Source: Porodaedalea pini (lineage: Eukaryota; Basidiomycota; Agaricomycetes; Hymenochaetales; Hymenochaetaceae). Taken from it: 64,000 nucleotides of DNA. Made by a program: the position numbers and the translations under genes. The stretch spans positions 558,001 through 622,000 of the forward strand of contig NBAY01000015.1 of the NCBI GenBank assembly GCA_002794775.1, in the 5' to 3' direction. The notes below the pieces were generated by a model, which worked only from the letters and a program-made list of their open reading frames with translations, searched no databases and was not told where the DNA came from. Shown here in pieces: positions 54,014-64,000 of the stretch (position 1 is its first letter; every line of letters starts with the position of its first letter).

Positions 54014-55390
54014 GCCGAAACTCCTGCCTCACGAGCTTTATGCTGCCAAGCTGTCCCACCTCAATCTTGGATATGCTTTGTTTGAGCCAGATCCCAACAA
54101 TGCCTACGATCGAATTCGTGTTGGTGACGTGGGATACATATCTGAGGACGGGAAATTTATCAAGCTTTTCAATGCATTTCACGATAAAGACACTTTAGAA
54201 AACCAGGCAGCCGAAAGCCCAGCTACTTTTGAACCCATTGCCGACAAGTTTCGCAAGCTTGACAGTCCTGGGCCTTTACCACCTGGGCTCAGACTTTCTG
54301 AAAGTGTCCGGTCTGTCGGCGGAAATTTGTCTATCCAAGGGTGAATATGATAATATATTAATGGATTGTCAAAGTATGCTAATTGGACTCAAGGCCTATC
54401 TTGCAGGTAGCCGCCGGAGCGAGCGTGCGGCTCTCTTGCACGACCCGGTGCGGTGCAGCTTTGATAACGAAGGACATCGCGACGCGGCAGAAGGCCTTAT
54501 CCTCGAAGGCAATGGAAGACTACATGGTCGCGAACTGTCTGTCCTGGCTGCAGCTTGCACGGGGGCTAGGGCGGCCCGTGGAGCTGCACGACCTCATTTT
54601 TGTCAGAGAATGCATCCTGACTGGTGATTGGGCAAGTATCGCATGGGATAAATCTTCCTGTAGCTCTCAGATCAGCTTTAGTGCTGGAATCAGTGGCATC
54701 GCAGATGTTGCACTTTCTTATTGGGGAAATTGGGAGGATCACATCGATGTGCCAAAGCGCCAGGGACCCCTTCGCTTGGGCCTCAACCGCGAGGAATACT
54801 CCTTGACCAATTTTGATCAATGCATCTTTCTAAAAGGAATACGCATCGCACATCGAGAATGGTACAAGAGGATCAGTTCTTTTCTGAAGGTTATGGGCAC
54901 AGAAGCAGAAAACCTCGACGGTCCTTCGAGTCTATCCACTGTCCAACTCCTTAGAAGATATGGTTTCAAGATAGAAACCGTCGGCAGCAGCAAGTCTTCC
55001 TTTCGACCTGTACGTATGGAAATCCTTTAGCGTATTTGAGCTCTACTAAAGCCAGCCAGGTCCAATATGCATACGACGTAGTTGCAATCTTTATACTTGA
55101 GGTTAGTCTGGAGAGTCGCCAATGCTTGGTATTTGTTCTTAGATCACATTCAATAATAGGGATCAGATGCAGACGTAGCCGTCATCGATGACAATGATTT
55201 GGCCTCATTTCAATTTGTCAGGTGCTTCGCTTCCAACGACCTTTGTTCTATGCTGACTACCACCTGAATTTAGGACGCAGCTGGATCCCTGGAAGAAATT
55301 TGCGATGCCGCTCAAGAATATAAATATCTCTCAGTCACTGTCTTCACAGCACAGAATAGCTTTAAAGGTATGCTTGTCTTTTTCATAGAA
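54014..55390 (+). CDS. lineage-specific Agaricomycete protein of unknown function
   Basis: ATG is at 54014 (Met-Pro-Lys-Leu-Leu-Pro-His-Glu-Leu-Tyr). The first exon has Leu-Gly-Tyr-Ala-Leu, Val-Gly-Asp-Val-Gly-Tyr-Ile and Phe-Asn-Ala-Phe, then Leu-Pro-Pro-Gly near its end. The second exon (about 54406-55008) has Gly-Ala-Ala-Leu-Ile, a Leu-Ile-Phe-Val segment and Gln-Cys-Ile-Phe-Leu-Lys-Gly. Short exons follow (about 55053-55100, 55163-55222, 55276-55369) with Asp-Ala-Asp-Val-Ala-Val-Ile-Asp-Asp. This matches a large family of uncharacterised mushroom proteins, known to me only as hypothetical. The join near 54340-54404 does not keep frame with simple GT-AG sites, so the gene may be damaged or the intron is atypical. 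Confidence 0.62.
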
Positions 55391-55578
55391 GCTCCTATAA
55401 CTCAAGTATGATTTATCATCTTTTCAGTTGGTAGAATCTGTTGGAGCGAGCCTGAACCCTCTGTAGGATCAACCGACAATCTCATCCTCCTTGATGCGGA
55501 TTACAAAGAAGTTCATTTGAATACCGGGTCAGATCAAACAGCAACACAAAGCATATACAATCAAACCGCAGTAGTGAC

Positions 55579-56309
55579 ATGCCGGAGTTTGCTGATGTCC
55601 TCACCCCCGACTCCTTCCGTCTGACGGGTGGGAGGCCGGTACACACTATCGCTTGCGACTCTTGCAAAGGTCATCGCCAAGTGTGTATGGCCACGAGATT
55701 TTACTTTTTGCTCAGTTGACGGGCTATCTGACCCAGTGCGAGCGATCGCAAACAGATCCTCTAGCTTCATGCAGATACTGTAGTAGCCACGGCATTTCCT
55801 GTACAACCGTGAGTCTGAATCCCTCTCGCTTTACTCCACTGCTCGGCATGTTAATATCTTGGTCTGTTTTTTAGTCCTCTGATAGCGAGCCTGAACCCTC
55901 TGCTGAACTGGATGAAATTTACCAACACGTACAATCAGATTTCGAGCCAAACAGATCCTGTAGAGACCCCAAAGTTAGGTTCAAACTCTATAACACCGAA
56001 CTTTTGCATCAGACAGCTGGGAAGCCAGTGCGCACCACGGCTTGCGACTCTTGTCGTGAAGGTCGTCGCAAAGTGAGCATGTCTGCAAAATTTACTTTCT
56101 CCTTGATTGACATGCTATTCGACCCAGTGTGAGCGATTGCAAACTAAGCCTCTACAAACTTGTTATTATTGTGTCTCCTATGGTGTTCCCTGCATAACTG
56201 TGAGTCTAGAGGTGTCTTGCTATACTCCACCAGCAGTTGTTCACCGTGTTAATGTTTCTTTCAGTCCTCTGATAAGAGTTCAGCGGTGGGCCAGGAACGG
56301 ATTCTGTAG
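55579..56309 (+). CDS. double Zn(II)2Cys6 protein (two tandem clusters)
   Basis: ATG is at 55579 and TAG at 56307-56309. Exons are 55579-55680, 55737-55808, 55875-56072, 56129-56200 and the last from the TTTCAG acceptor near 56265. Every join keeps frame. The product, about 165 residues, has two zinc-cluster modules with the same exon pattern: an exon ending Ala-Cys-Asp-Ser-Cys-X(5 or 6), a 56-bp intron, then a 72-bp exon Cys-X10-Cys-X2-Cys-X6-Cys-X2. Module 2 has standard spacing. Module 1 lacks one residue between its second and third Cys (X5 in place of X6). The linker carries Ser-Glu-Pro-Glu-Pro-Ser. A similar Ser-Glu-Pro-Glu-Pro-Ser segment just upstream (about 55445), out of frame, suggests a third, decayed unit. 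It arose by tandem duplication of an exon pair. Function unknown; DNA binding is inferred. Confidence 0.72.
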
Positions 56310-56837
56310 GGATGATAGTACACAACGAAGTGGTGAGAATCGCAGTTTGTGTTCTTCTGGCGCTTCATCTCGGCTAGTCCTAAGTAAATCGATGAGACGG
56401 GGTCCGAGTCCGAGTCCACTATTGCTATCGCTTGAATAAGAGCTTGCTTTGCGAGCTGTTGTTCGTTTTCGGACAATTCGCGAACGCGTGAGTGTACAGC
56501 GAGTTTGGAATTGATCATTGCAGTCCGAGGCTCTGGAGTACATCTACTCGAAAGTCGAGTGCATTGCGTTTTCTGTGAATACCGAGTATCAAGTATCAAA
56601 GCTGGAGAAGCTACACGTTACGAGAGAAAAAGAAGCTGGTAAGGTTTATATGTATGTCCGTGCAGAATAAGGATCAGACGAGACGGCGGGCGAGAATTGT
56701 CCGAAAGAGTCCAATTCGAAAGAGTCCAAGATGCGAAAAGAACAGTTCAATATCGTCCATGTTGTCACTGCTAACATCGTTCTATTTTCATTCCATTAGC
56801 AAGATTTCATATTGAGCTGGGGCTCAGCATACCCACA
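56310..56837. other. 528 bp without supported gene
   Basis: A minus-strand frame (56599-56261) overlaps the last exon of the double-cluster gene and lacks support. The 3' end of the cerato-platanin gene follows. Confidence 0.5.
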
Positions 56838-57260
56838 TCAAAGCCCACAAGCGCTCGCGTTCAGCTGGGCGGACGTGGCCTGGACGAGGCCGAGCTGCAC
56901 CGCCAAGCCATGGGTCAAGTTGTTCATCGCGATCTCGCCGATATTGAAGCCGCTGCCGGCGTGGTCGATGGCGAGGACGGTGATGCTGGTGCCGTTGAAG
57001 GTGATGTTCCAGCACGAGCCGCAGTTCGCGGAGTTGAAGCCCTCGACGGCCTGTGCGCCGCCGATGAAGGGGAAGGTGGGGAGCGAGCCGAAGGTGGTGA
57101 AGTTCTTTGTGAGGAGCCCGTTGGACCCGGTGGAGCACTCGACGGTGGAGAGGGACTGGTTCGCGTTGTCGTAGACGGGGTCGAAGGTGACTTGGTCGGC
57201 GAGGGCGGCGCGGGGGAGCGCGAGGAGAGGGAGGAGGGCGGCGAGGGCTGTGAATATCAT
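56838..57260 (-). CDS. cerato-platanin family secreted protein
   Basis: ATG is at 57260 and TAA/TAG-type stop at 56838-56840, with no intron; 140 codons. Residues 1-19 form a signal peptide (hydrophobic Leu/Ala core, Ala-Leu-Ala cleavage region). The mature part has the family pattern: Tyr-Asp-Asn, Cys-Ser-Thr-Gly-Ser-Asn-Gly-Leu, Phe-Pro-Phe-Ile-Gly-Gly-Ala, Cys-Gly-Ser-Cys-Trp, Val-Leu-Ala-Ile-Asp-His-Ala, Gly-Phe-Asn-Ile, and a final Cys-Gly-Leu, with the four expected Cys. These are small cell-wall-associated proteins with a double-psi beta-barrel, linked to chitin binding, wall remodelling and elicitation of plant defences. An earlier in-frame ATG (57338) lies beyond a TATAAAA signal (about 57305), so the start at 57260 is preferred. 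Confidence 0.92.
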   Translation of the reverse strand: MIFTALAALLPLLALPRAALADQVTFDPVYDNANQSLSTVECSTGSNGLLTKNFTTFGSLPTFPFIGGAQAVEGFNSANCGSCWNITFNGTSITVLAIDHAGSGFNIGEIAMNNLTHGLAVQLGLVQATSAQLNASACGL

Positions 57261-57520
57261 GTTGGGGGGCGTTGGGCAGAAAGGACGCAGGAGTGCATAC
57301 CGTTTTATAATATTATGCCAGCGGACCAGAAGGGTCATAAATCATGGAGAAGCGGGTGCAGCACATGCAGCGCTCATTGATTATGTCATATGTCGGCAGA
57401 ACTCGTGCAATGTCCGCCAGCCCCGTGCGCGTGACGCGGGAGACGCGTCGGTGCTCTCAAGTCACGCGCATCTCTTCTGTCTACCATAAAGAACGCACCC
57501 CGCTCTACGTGGCAGCTGCT

Positions 57521-59034
57521 ATGGATCCCTTCGAAGTCAGGATGCAGTTCCTCTCCCTTCTCCGCCGCCTCAACGCGTCAGTCTCCCAACTTCGTCCTCC
57601 CTCCCTCACGTCCTCCTGATCAATCCCTCCCAGCGCAGCTCGCAGCAGTCCATCCAAAAAGTCGTCACATACGCCCTCAAGTACTTCTCGCGCTGCGGAG
57701 AGGATCTCTGGGACTGCGTCGTCGAAGAATGCCAACAAGTTCGTGACTCTCTCAATTTATCGTTTGTTTTTTTCACTGAATATGATGAAATATAGGGCTC
57801 GCTCAACACGCGAATAAACATCCTCTACCTCCTCGACTCCCTGTGCGAGACCTCTCTCCTCAGCAAGGCGACCTCCGGCTCCTCAAGTAGCTTCTACGTC
57901 GACTTTGTCGCGCGGGATCTGGCGACTATCGTCGACTATGTCGTCCCAGAGGGCAGGGAAGGCCTCATCAACCTCATGAGCGCCGTCCAGGTGCGTCACT
58001 TCATCCATACCCTACGTCCTCATATCCTCTGTTTTTCTCATATGACAGCGAAAGCAAGGTGCTCAAGACCCATTACGTTCACAGATCCTAGAAAACTGGC
58101 GCACCAAGCGCGTCATCGACCCGCAAAAGATCGAGGACGTCCTCGCCAAGCTCGATGCGCAGAAAGCGGCCATGCACGCCGCCGCCGTGAACACCTCCAC
58201 CGCTCCTACCTCTGCCTCTGTTCCCAACGCGAACACCAACACCGCTGGATCCGACGCCGCCTCCATTTCTAATGCTCCTGGACCTGCCGGCGCGGGCGGA
58301 GAGTCCCTCACGTTCTCGCGGAACGAGATCTTCAAGCGCATCGAGGAGGACCGCGAGCGGCACAAGCGCCTGCGCGAGCGCCGCTGGGTGCAGCCCGTCT
58401 CGCACGCCTTCTCGCAACCTCTGCTCGCGTCGTTCGCCCCTACCTCCGCCTCCTCCGTCTCCACTTCCGCTTCCACTTCTGCTGGTGTCGGTACTTCTAC
58501 GGGTGTCGGCACCGGCACCGGCACCGGCACCGGCATCGACACAAGCACTGACACAGGCGGCGCACCGAACACGGAGGAACCACCGCTCGACATCGAGTTC
58601 GACAACGAGTGGGAGACGACGAGCGAGTGGAACGAGGACGACGAGGAGGCGGTTATGGAGGAGAACGCGCTTTGTTATCCGAATGCGGCGACGCGGCTTC
58701 GGTCCGGCGTCTGTGTCTGCGTCTGCTGCTGCTGCTGCTGCTGTGCCTTCTGTTTCTTGCATGCCCGCCCTGGACACGAACATAAGCCGAGCAGGAAACT
58801 CCGCGCACGAAATCGGGGTCCGACAGCACGTCCGTGCAACTGTCAAAGCGCGAGCACGAGCGCGATGCGCTGAGCACTTCAGCTCTAGGTCCAGGTCCAG
58901 CGCCTACTACCCCTATCCCTACCTCTACACCTGCCTCAGCCGTAACGTCGACGCCGACACCGACGCCGACGGCTCCGAAGAAGAGGGTCCGGATCGATCG
59001 GACACGGATGCATGCTGCTGAGCGGCGGGAGTAA
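57521..59034 (+). CDS. CTK3: CTD kinase subunit gamma (CID-domain protein)
   Basis: ATG is at 57521 (Met-Asp-Pro-Phe-Glu-Val). Introns are about 57557-57612 (GTCAGT...GCGCAG), about 57741-57795 (GTTCGT...TATAG) and about 57991-58085. The N-terminal half is a CTD-interacting domain: Tyr-Ala-Leu-Lys-Tyr-Phe, Leu-Asp-Ser-Leu-Cys-Glu, Val-Val-Pro-Glu-Gly-Arg-Glu-Gly. A short domain near 58340 (Glu-Arg-His-Lys-Arg-Leu-Arg-Glu-Arg-Arg-Trp-Val-Gln-Pro) and Asp-Ile-Glu-Phe-Asp-Asn-Glu-Trp-Glu-Thr-Thr near 58590 match the C-terminal region of Ctk3. The protein is part of the CTDK-I kinase that phosphorylates Ser2 of the RNA polymerase II tail. A further intron in the CTG repeat (about 58700-58795) is needed to reach the Lys/Arg-rich C-terminus and TAA at 59032-59034. 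Confidence 0.82.
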
Positions 59035-60220
59035 CGTGAGACGGAACGTGATGATTTTTTTTGGTGTGTTTTGTTTTGTTTTGAGGGGTTGTTTTGAAGG
59101 GCTGTTTTGAGGGGATGCGGTTGCTTTGAGGTGTTGCTTTGAGGGGTGAATCGTTGGGTCGTTGGATCGTTGAAGGAAAGAAAAATAGGATGATTCATTG
59201 CGCCAAATAATGCTCTCCATTCCGATTTCCATTACATGTACTCTACAATTCTTTTTTCTTTTTTTGCGCCGTGGGACCTTCATCATCTTCATCCACGTCC
59301 TCATCTCCTCATCTCCTCATCCTCTCATCCTCATCCGACCCTTCTTACCATCCCCTTTCATCCGCGCGCTTTCGACTCTTTTTTGATTCGCAGAAATAAA
59401 GACAACCGCCTCCCCTTTCCCCCTTTCCCTCTGCCACCTGCTTCCCTTCCGCCGCCCTCGCCCTCGCCAGCGCCAGGTTCACCGTAGTCGTAGTCGTAGT
59501 CGTAGTCGTAGTCTTAGTCTTAACCCATACAACGACACTAGTACTGCTAGATTGGTTTGTGTTCGCCTTTTCAGAGTCGGTACCCCGCCAATATTAATGA
59601 GTCGAAAAACGCTCTTTGAGTCTTTGTGGCCGTGGCCGAGACCAAAACTAAGACGGAGACGGAGACGGGGACGGAGACTGAGACTGGGATCGAGCCGTGA
59701 TGTCGTTTGTACAACACCGACTCGGACACAGGACGCGCCATGCCCGGACCACCGGACTATCGGACTCGGAGCGCACGAGTATGCGGTGATCTCGAGGTTG
59801 AGGTTTCTCTGCTTACAGTATATTGAACTCAGACTCAAACTCAGACTCAGACTCGATGTATGCCGAGCGGTGGGTGACGGAAGACGGCAAAGACGGGACG
59901 CGATGCTTTCGCCATGATGACTCGGAGGATGTCGTTGGATGGTTTGAAAAAAAATATGGGATGAGTATGATGTGTGATATGTTAACATTGTGTATGTATC
60001 TAGCTATCTACTAGATCTAGATAATCCATTGCGCCTGAATATTCCGCTGCTATGCACTCTCCGAAAGACCAATCAATCAATCCGTCCTCCTCCGCTTCGA
60101 GACCTTCATCCTCATCTTGCGCTCTCTGTCCCCGAGAAAAAAAAAACAAAAAAAACACGCATCAGCACATCCACGCTCTCCAAATAACTCAAAAGAAAAG
60201 AAAAGAAAAGAAGACTGCAC
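59035..60220. other. 1.2-kb intergenic region with simple repeats
   Basis: A (GTAGTC)n tract lies at about 59483-59518 and GAGACG/GGGACG-type purine repeats at 59644-59690. Poly-T and poly-A runs are frequent. A 169-codon minus frame over the hexamer tract is repeat-driven (alternating Leu-Arg) and not called. Convergent 3' ends of CTK3 and UTP20. Confidence 0.65.
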
Positions 60221-63200
60221 TCACGCAAACTCCGCACCCTTCCTCTTCTTCCCCTCCTTCTTCCCTACATTCCTCCGCACCTTCCGCCTCGCCGCCCCCG
60301 CGGGGTCCGTCGTGCGCTGCACAGCACGCGCGGTGCGCCGCTCCTGCCGCACTGCCACGACGCGCTGCCGGATTGTGTTGTACACCGTCGCGAACGACGT
60401 GACGCCCACTTTGGGTTGGATGAGGTCTTGCAGCTCGGATGCGAGCGCCTTCAGGTCGTCTAGGTAGAAAAAGGGAGAGAGTCAGAGTCAAAGTCAGCGC
60501 TCTGGCCACCTCTAGGAGTTGGAAAAAAAAAAAAAGAGGATTAGACGCACCCATTTGTGGATCGCGCACGGCGTCGTCCTCTGCGATGCGATACAGCGGA
60601 GACAGGATGTGAGGGAGGTAGCGCTCCAGCCGATCTGCGTCCATGTGCGATGCCATCGCGGCGAACCACTGGAAGATAGCCCTCGGCTGACGGGACCAGT
60701 TGTTCTGCGAAAAGAAAAAGAAGAGGTTAGTATTCAGGGCCATGAGTTCAGATGCGTAGGGAGAGGTTACCTGGTTCGGTTTGTTCACCCGTGCGATGTA
60801 CGCTGAGCGGGCCTGATACGAGAGCCGGGAGAAGAGCCACGGTAACGGATTATTCGTGGATGATGCATCCCTCTCAACGCCTCCCTCGACTCCAGACGCT
60901 GAACCCTCGTCATCATTCTCATCCCCGACCTCGTCACCCGCCCCTGTTCTTATATTCTCGATCTCAGCCTCCGGGACCGGGATAGCGTAAAAGCACTTCC
61001 CAACGTAGAACAGATTCTTGACGATCTGCAAGCCAAGCACCTCGTCCAGATTTTCACTCTTGAGTTGCAGAGAGAAGGCATTCGCCAGGTCCCTCATGCC
61101 CTTGAGAGACAGGGGGAAGTCGTCTGCGAGTGATTCATCTGGGGCTCTGACAGGCGTTACGGAGAACAAGCTGCCCAGCAAGCGACACGACGCAGTCCGT
61201 ACCCAAGCGTGCGGATACAGTAGCAACGAAGCGACGGACGACCAAGAGACTTTACTGTGGTCCGGAATGACGTCGGGGAAGTGCTGGAAGACTTTGGAGA
61301 GCGTTGTGAGTGCCTGGTACGGAGTCTGCCAGTCGATCTCTGAGATTACAACGTCCCCCTCAGCGTCTTCGGCCTCCTCGAACGCGCGAGCAACATCCCG
61401 GACCTTCGCGTTCACATCATCCAAAAGAAGACTAAGATAAGGTTTTGTGTTGACTTTCAGTGTCTCCAGTAGCAGCCCGTATGTCTGAGACGAGACCCGG
61501 GCCAAAGCTGCATTATCGCGCTGCGCAGCCCAGGAGTGGATATGCGAAATGATCGTCTTTTGCTGCTCCTCGCGGAGCCGGCCCAGGAGCGTCTTCACCA
61601 GCTGCGCGGCCATCTCGCGGCACCTTGTCGAGTCGTCGTTCGCAATGACCAGAACGAGGGCGACGAACAGCATATCTGCGTATTCCGTAATGATATCATC
61701 GTTGAATTTCAAGATTTCCGCTCCGAGGAGCTCCATCACGGACTTCCGACCGCTCTCGAACACGTATGACAGGTTCTTGACGAGGAATGCAAAGTGCTTC
61801 TTGAGCCGGGCCTTCCCCTGTGGGTAGTCGAGCAGGAACTGTAGAAGAACGCTACGGCACAGTTCTTGAACCTGCGGAGACTGACTCGTCACCAAGATCT
61901 CTCCAACCCTGTCCATGAGGTCGTATATCTCGGGCACGACGAACTTCCGAGAGACGATGGCCCGCAGCAGAGCGAACGTATTAGCCTGACGGGTGACTTC
62001 CTCTAGATCCGGTGTCAGGAGCTCTAACAGGAACGTCAAATCCTTTTCCTTCAGTTGCGACGACGAGCAATCACGAATGATGACAGCGAGTGTTTTGAAC
62101 GCAGTCTGAACGACGTCCGCCTCGGTGCTTCCCGTTTGTTTGATGATATGCAAAGTCTGGCGCACGAAAATCGGTAAAGACTTCTCTACGTTCTTCAATG
62201 GGCATTTTGCGATCTGAGCTGCTCCTTTAAGACCCGATGACACCACACTGCCGTTTGTTGCATACAGCGTGTTCCCAATGACGTTCACCATAGGTTCTAA
62301 CCGCGCTATGATGTTAGTATCACTGAAATCGAAACGACCTCGGCGATATGCAGTGTTGAAAAGATCGAGTCCGAAGGCGACGAATCTGAATGAGCGAGTA
62401 AATATAGGGCCGAGACGTCTGAGACTTGTGATATCGTCGCTCACCTCCACGAATTGTGCGAGTAATGGTCGTTCTCCGGGTCAATCTTTCGCTTCAGCTG
62501 TACGACCGCATCGTTGACCTTCTTCGCTTTCCGTCTCTGCACTTTTACATTTTCCTGGAAGAAGCGGGCATTTTGGCTGATTAAAGTGTGGCAGAACACG
62601 AGCAGCTCCGATGGCGCAAAATGCACATTGGCATTTAGACCGACGGCCATTCGCCGCAGAACTTCATCAACAATCTGCATCGACTTTGCTGATTCTGTCT
62701 CCTGCATGATAGCTTTGACCGGTAAAAGCAGATTGCTCGTCGCAGCGGGGGTGATGTGCTTGGCGAGGATAGCAAATGAGTCCATGCCCTTGCTCGACGA
62801 ACTACGAACTTCCTTCATTTTTGTCTTGAAACCCTCACTGCCAACGTCCTTGCCTGATTGACCAAAAACCACTTCGGCTGAGACGTGCACGACATCCGGA
62901 ACGCAGTCATCCAGCTTGTCAAGAGCCCCCGCATTGTCAGGCAATGTGAGGTGCACCAGTAACGCATGCGCTACAAACGCTAGAACATGAAGATGAGGGC
63001 CGCGAAGGAGAGCCTCGCGAAGCTGACGGATGATCATGGGCAAGTATGATGATCCTAGCATGACTGTGATGCGACAGAGTGTTTCGCGAGTGATATCTCG
63101 CGTTTCCTGTGACTTGCTCCTGAAAATCTGGGACAGGACGGTGAGCAGGCGTGGGACTTGTACGTCGCGAGAAGCTTCAGGCAAGTGGAGAGAAACTTTT

Positions 63201-64000
63201 GCAATGCCTACGGCGAGGGGTATCCTGTTGGAGTCCTCGAGCTCGTCCCGCTGCTCCAAGTGTTTCAATAATGTGGGCAATAAGCGATTATTGACCGCAT
63301 CGTGGATTTTCGTGGTCACAGATGGCGCCTTTACACCGGTCGATCCAACACCCTCACCGTCAGCTCCCCCTTCAGCTTCTTCGGTAAATGTGTCTTCCAG
63401 AGAGAAGTGAAAATTGTCCAGGATGGAGACTAGGGCACGAGTATACGTCCGCTCTGCAGCATTTTTCTCTGTGGCGAGCTTGATATATTGTTGCACCAAT
63501 GCAAGATAGGCTGGCCAAGCCAAGTGCTTCGCAATGCGTCCCAGTGTCACGACCGCCTCGTTGACGAGATGGTGATCCACCGTACCCGAACCGGCAATGA
63601 AGCTATTCACGACAGGCACAAAGACTTCCTGCAATGTGCTGCTTCGAAAACCGGGCTCATCACAAAAGTCGGCGAGACGACGTAGAGCTCGATTTCGGCG
63701 GTGAGTCTGGATGTGAAAGATGTTGTTGAAAAAGTTGGCTTCCTCATCTCCCGCTGCAAGGAGTATGCGCATCTCCTGTAGCGCGTTCACGTTGTCACAT
63801 TTTTCTACGGCAAATGCGAGTACGCCCATGACTTCTGCCCGTACGAGATCTGACTTCGCGCGAAGACAACGCTTAAGGCCGGGGAACAATATGCGAACAA
63901 AGCAAGCTTGCATGTCTGATTCCTGAGCTGCTGACAATGCATCAAGGAAACGTTTCATGGACAAAGACGCATTATTCCGGATTGATAGTTCACCCTCGTC
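60221..64000 (-). CDS. UTP20: U3 snoRNP / SSU processome component Utp20 (C-terminal part)
   Basis: The stop codon is at 60221-60223, and the frame is still open at the right window edge, so the 5' end is missing. Introns are 60460-60550, 60705-60770 and 62386-62444, all GT-AG. The product is a helical HEAT-repeat protein of more than 1150 residues in this window. Landmarks: Asp-Glu-Glu-Ala-Asn-Phe-Phe-Asn-Asn-Ile and Ile-Gln-Thr-His-Arg-Arg-Asn-Arg-Ala-Leu-Arg-Arg-Leu-Ala near 63680-63730, and a basic C-terminus with Lys-Lys-Glu-Gly-Lys-Lys-Arg-Lys, all as in Utp20. It acts in the nucleolus in 18S rRNA maturation. The full protein is normally about 2500 residues, so roughly half is present. 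Confidence 0.93.

Noticed and set aside
57261..57338. Longer cerato-platanin start at 57338
   Set aside because: The extension precedes a normal signal peptide and overlaps a TATAAAA promoter signal, so 57260 is preferred.
59482..59520. Possible CRISPR-like or satellite array at the GTAGTC tract
   Set aside because: Plain microsatellite with no spacers; eukaryotic genome.
59479..59988. 169-codon minus-strand frame with alternating Leu-Arg
   Set aside because: It is driven by the GTAGTC hexamer and purine repeats; simple-repeat translation, not a protein.
60189..60460. Alternative C-terminus of UTP20 in the frame that reads through the last intron
   Set aside because: The spliced frame gives the expected basic Utp20 tail; the read-through frame includes poly-pyrimidine intron sequence.

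Overview
This window is nuclear DNA of a filamentous basidiomycete, most likely an agaricomycete. The evidence is genes broken by 45-70 bp spliceosomal introns, a UTP20/CTK3/GGPP synthase gene set, a cerato-platanin, short Agaricomycete-style BTB proteins, Zn(II)2Cys6 proteins, and heavy Ty3/gypsy (chromodomain) and foldback-transposon load. The taxon is inferred from gene style only; no marker gene proves it.

Positions 1-27852 are a transposon nest. (i) A degenerate Ty3/gypsy chromovirus (copy A, 1-4981, 5' end outside the window) is interrupted by a solo LTR of a second family. (ii) A structurally complete copy B (5322-11568) follows: two 414-bp LTRs, a 5-bp target duplication, a primer site complementary to its own predicted mRNA 5' end, a -1 frameshift cassette between gag and pol, and a C-terminal chromodomain. 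Copy B carries in-frame stops and has lost catalytic Asp residues in RT and integrase, every lesion being a CpG transition. (iii) A second LTR of the other family (11784-12716) and a duplicated repeat (13125-13743 and 18320-18962) surround a decayed gene (16527-18241). (iv) A family of TA-flanked inverted-repeat elements follows: E1 (13746-14810), E2 (19287-20198) and the 7.6-kb E3 (20207-27852). Inside E3 sits another long-inverted-repeat element (E5), and inside E5 a third (E4). E3 also holds part of an HMG-box gene, an LTR and a tRNA-like SINE. No transposase was recognised in any of these.

Positions 28 to 43 kb hold small lineage-specific genes: a Zn(II)2Cys6 protein (28179-28926), a roughly 70-residue protein that is almost only a Zn(II)2Cys6 cluster (32381-32712), a decayed relative (30947-31125), a membrane protein, a tandem pair of BTB/POZ genes, a LYR protein and several unrecognised genes.

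From 44 kb to the end is mostly conserved gene space: a possible Sld7-like replication factor, tRNA-Thr(AGT), a PfkB-family kinase, a geranylgeranyl diphosphate synthase divergently paired with an FAD monooxygenase, a lineage-specific multi-exon gene, a gene with two tandem Zn(II)2Cys6 clusters, a cerato-platanin, CTK3 (RNA polymerase II CTD kinase subunit) and the 3' part of UTP20 (running off the right edge). Three introns here use GC-AG boundaries. The most unusual content is the mini and double Zn(II)2Cys6 family and the triple-nested inverted-repeat element with captured HMG sequence.
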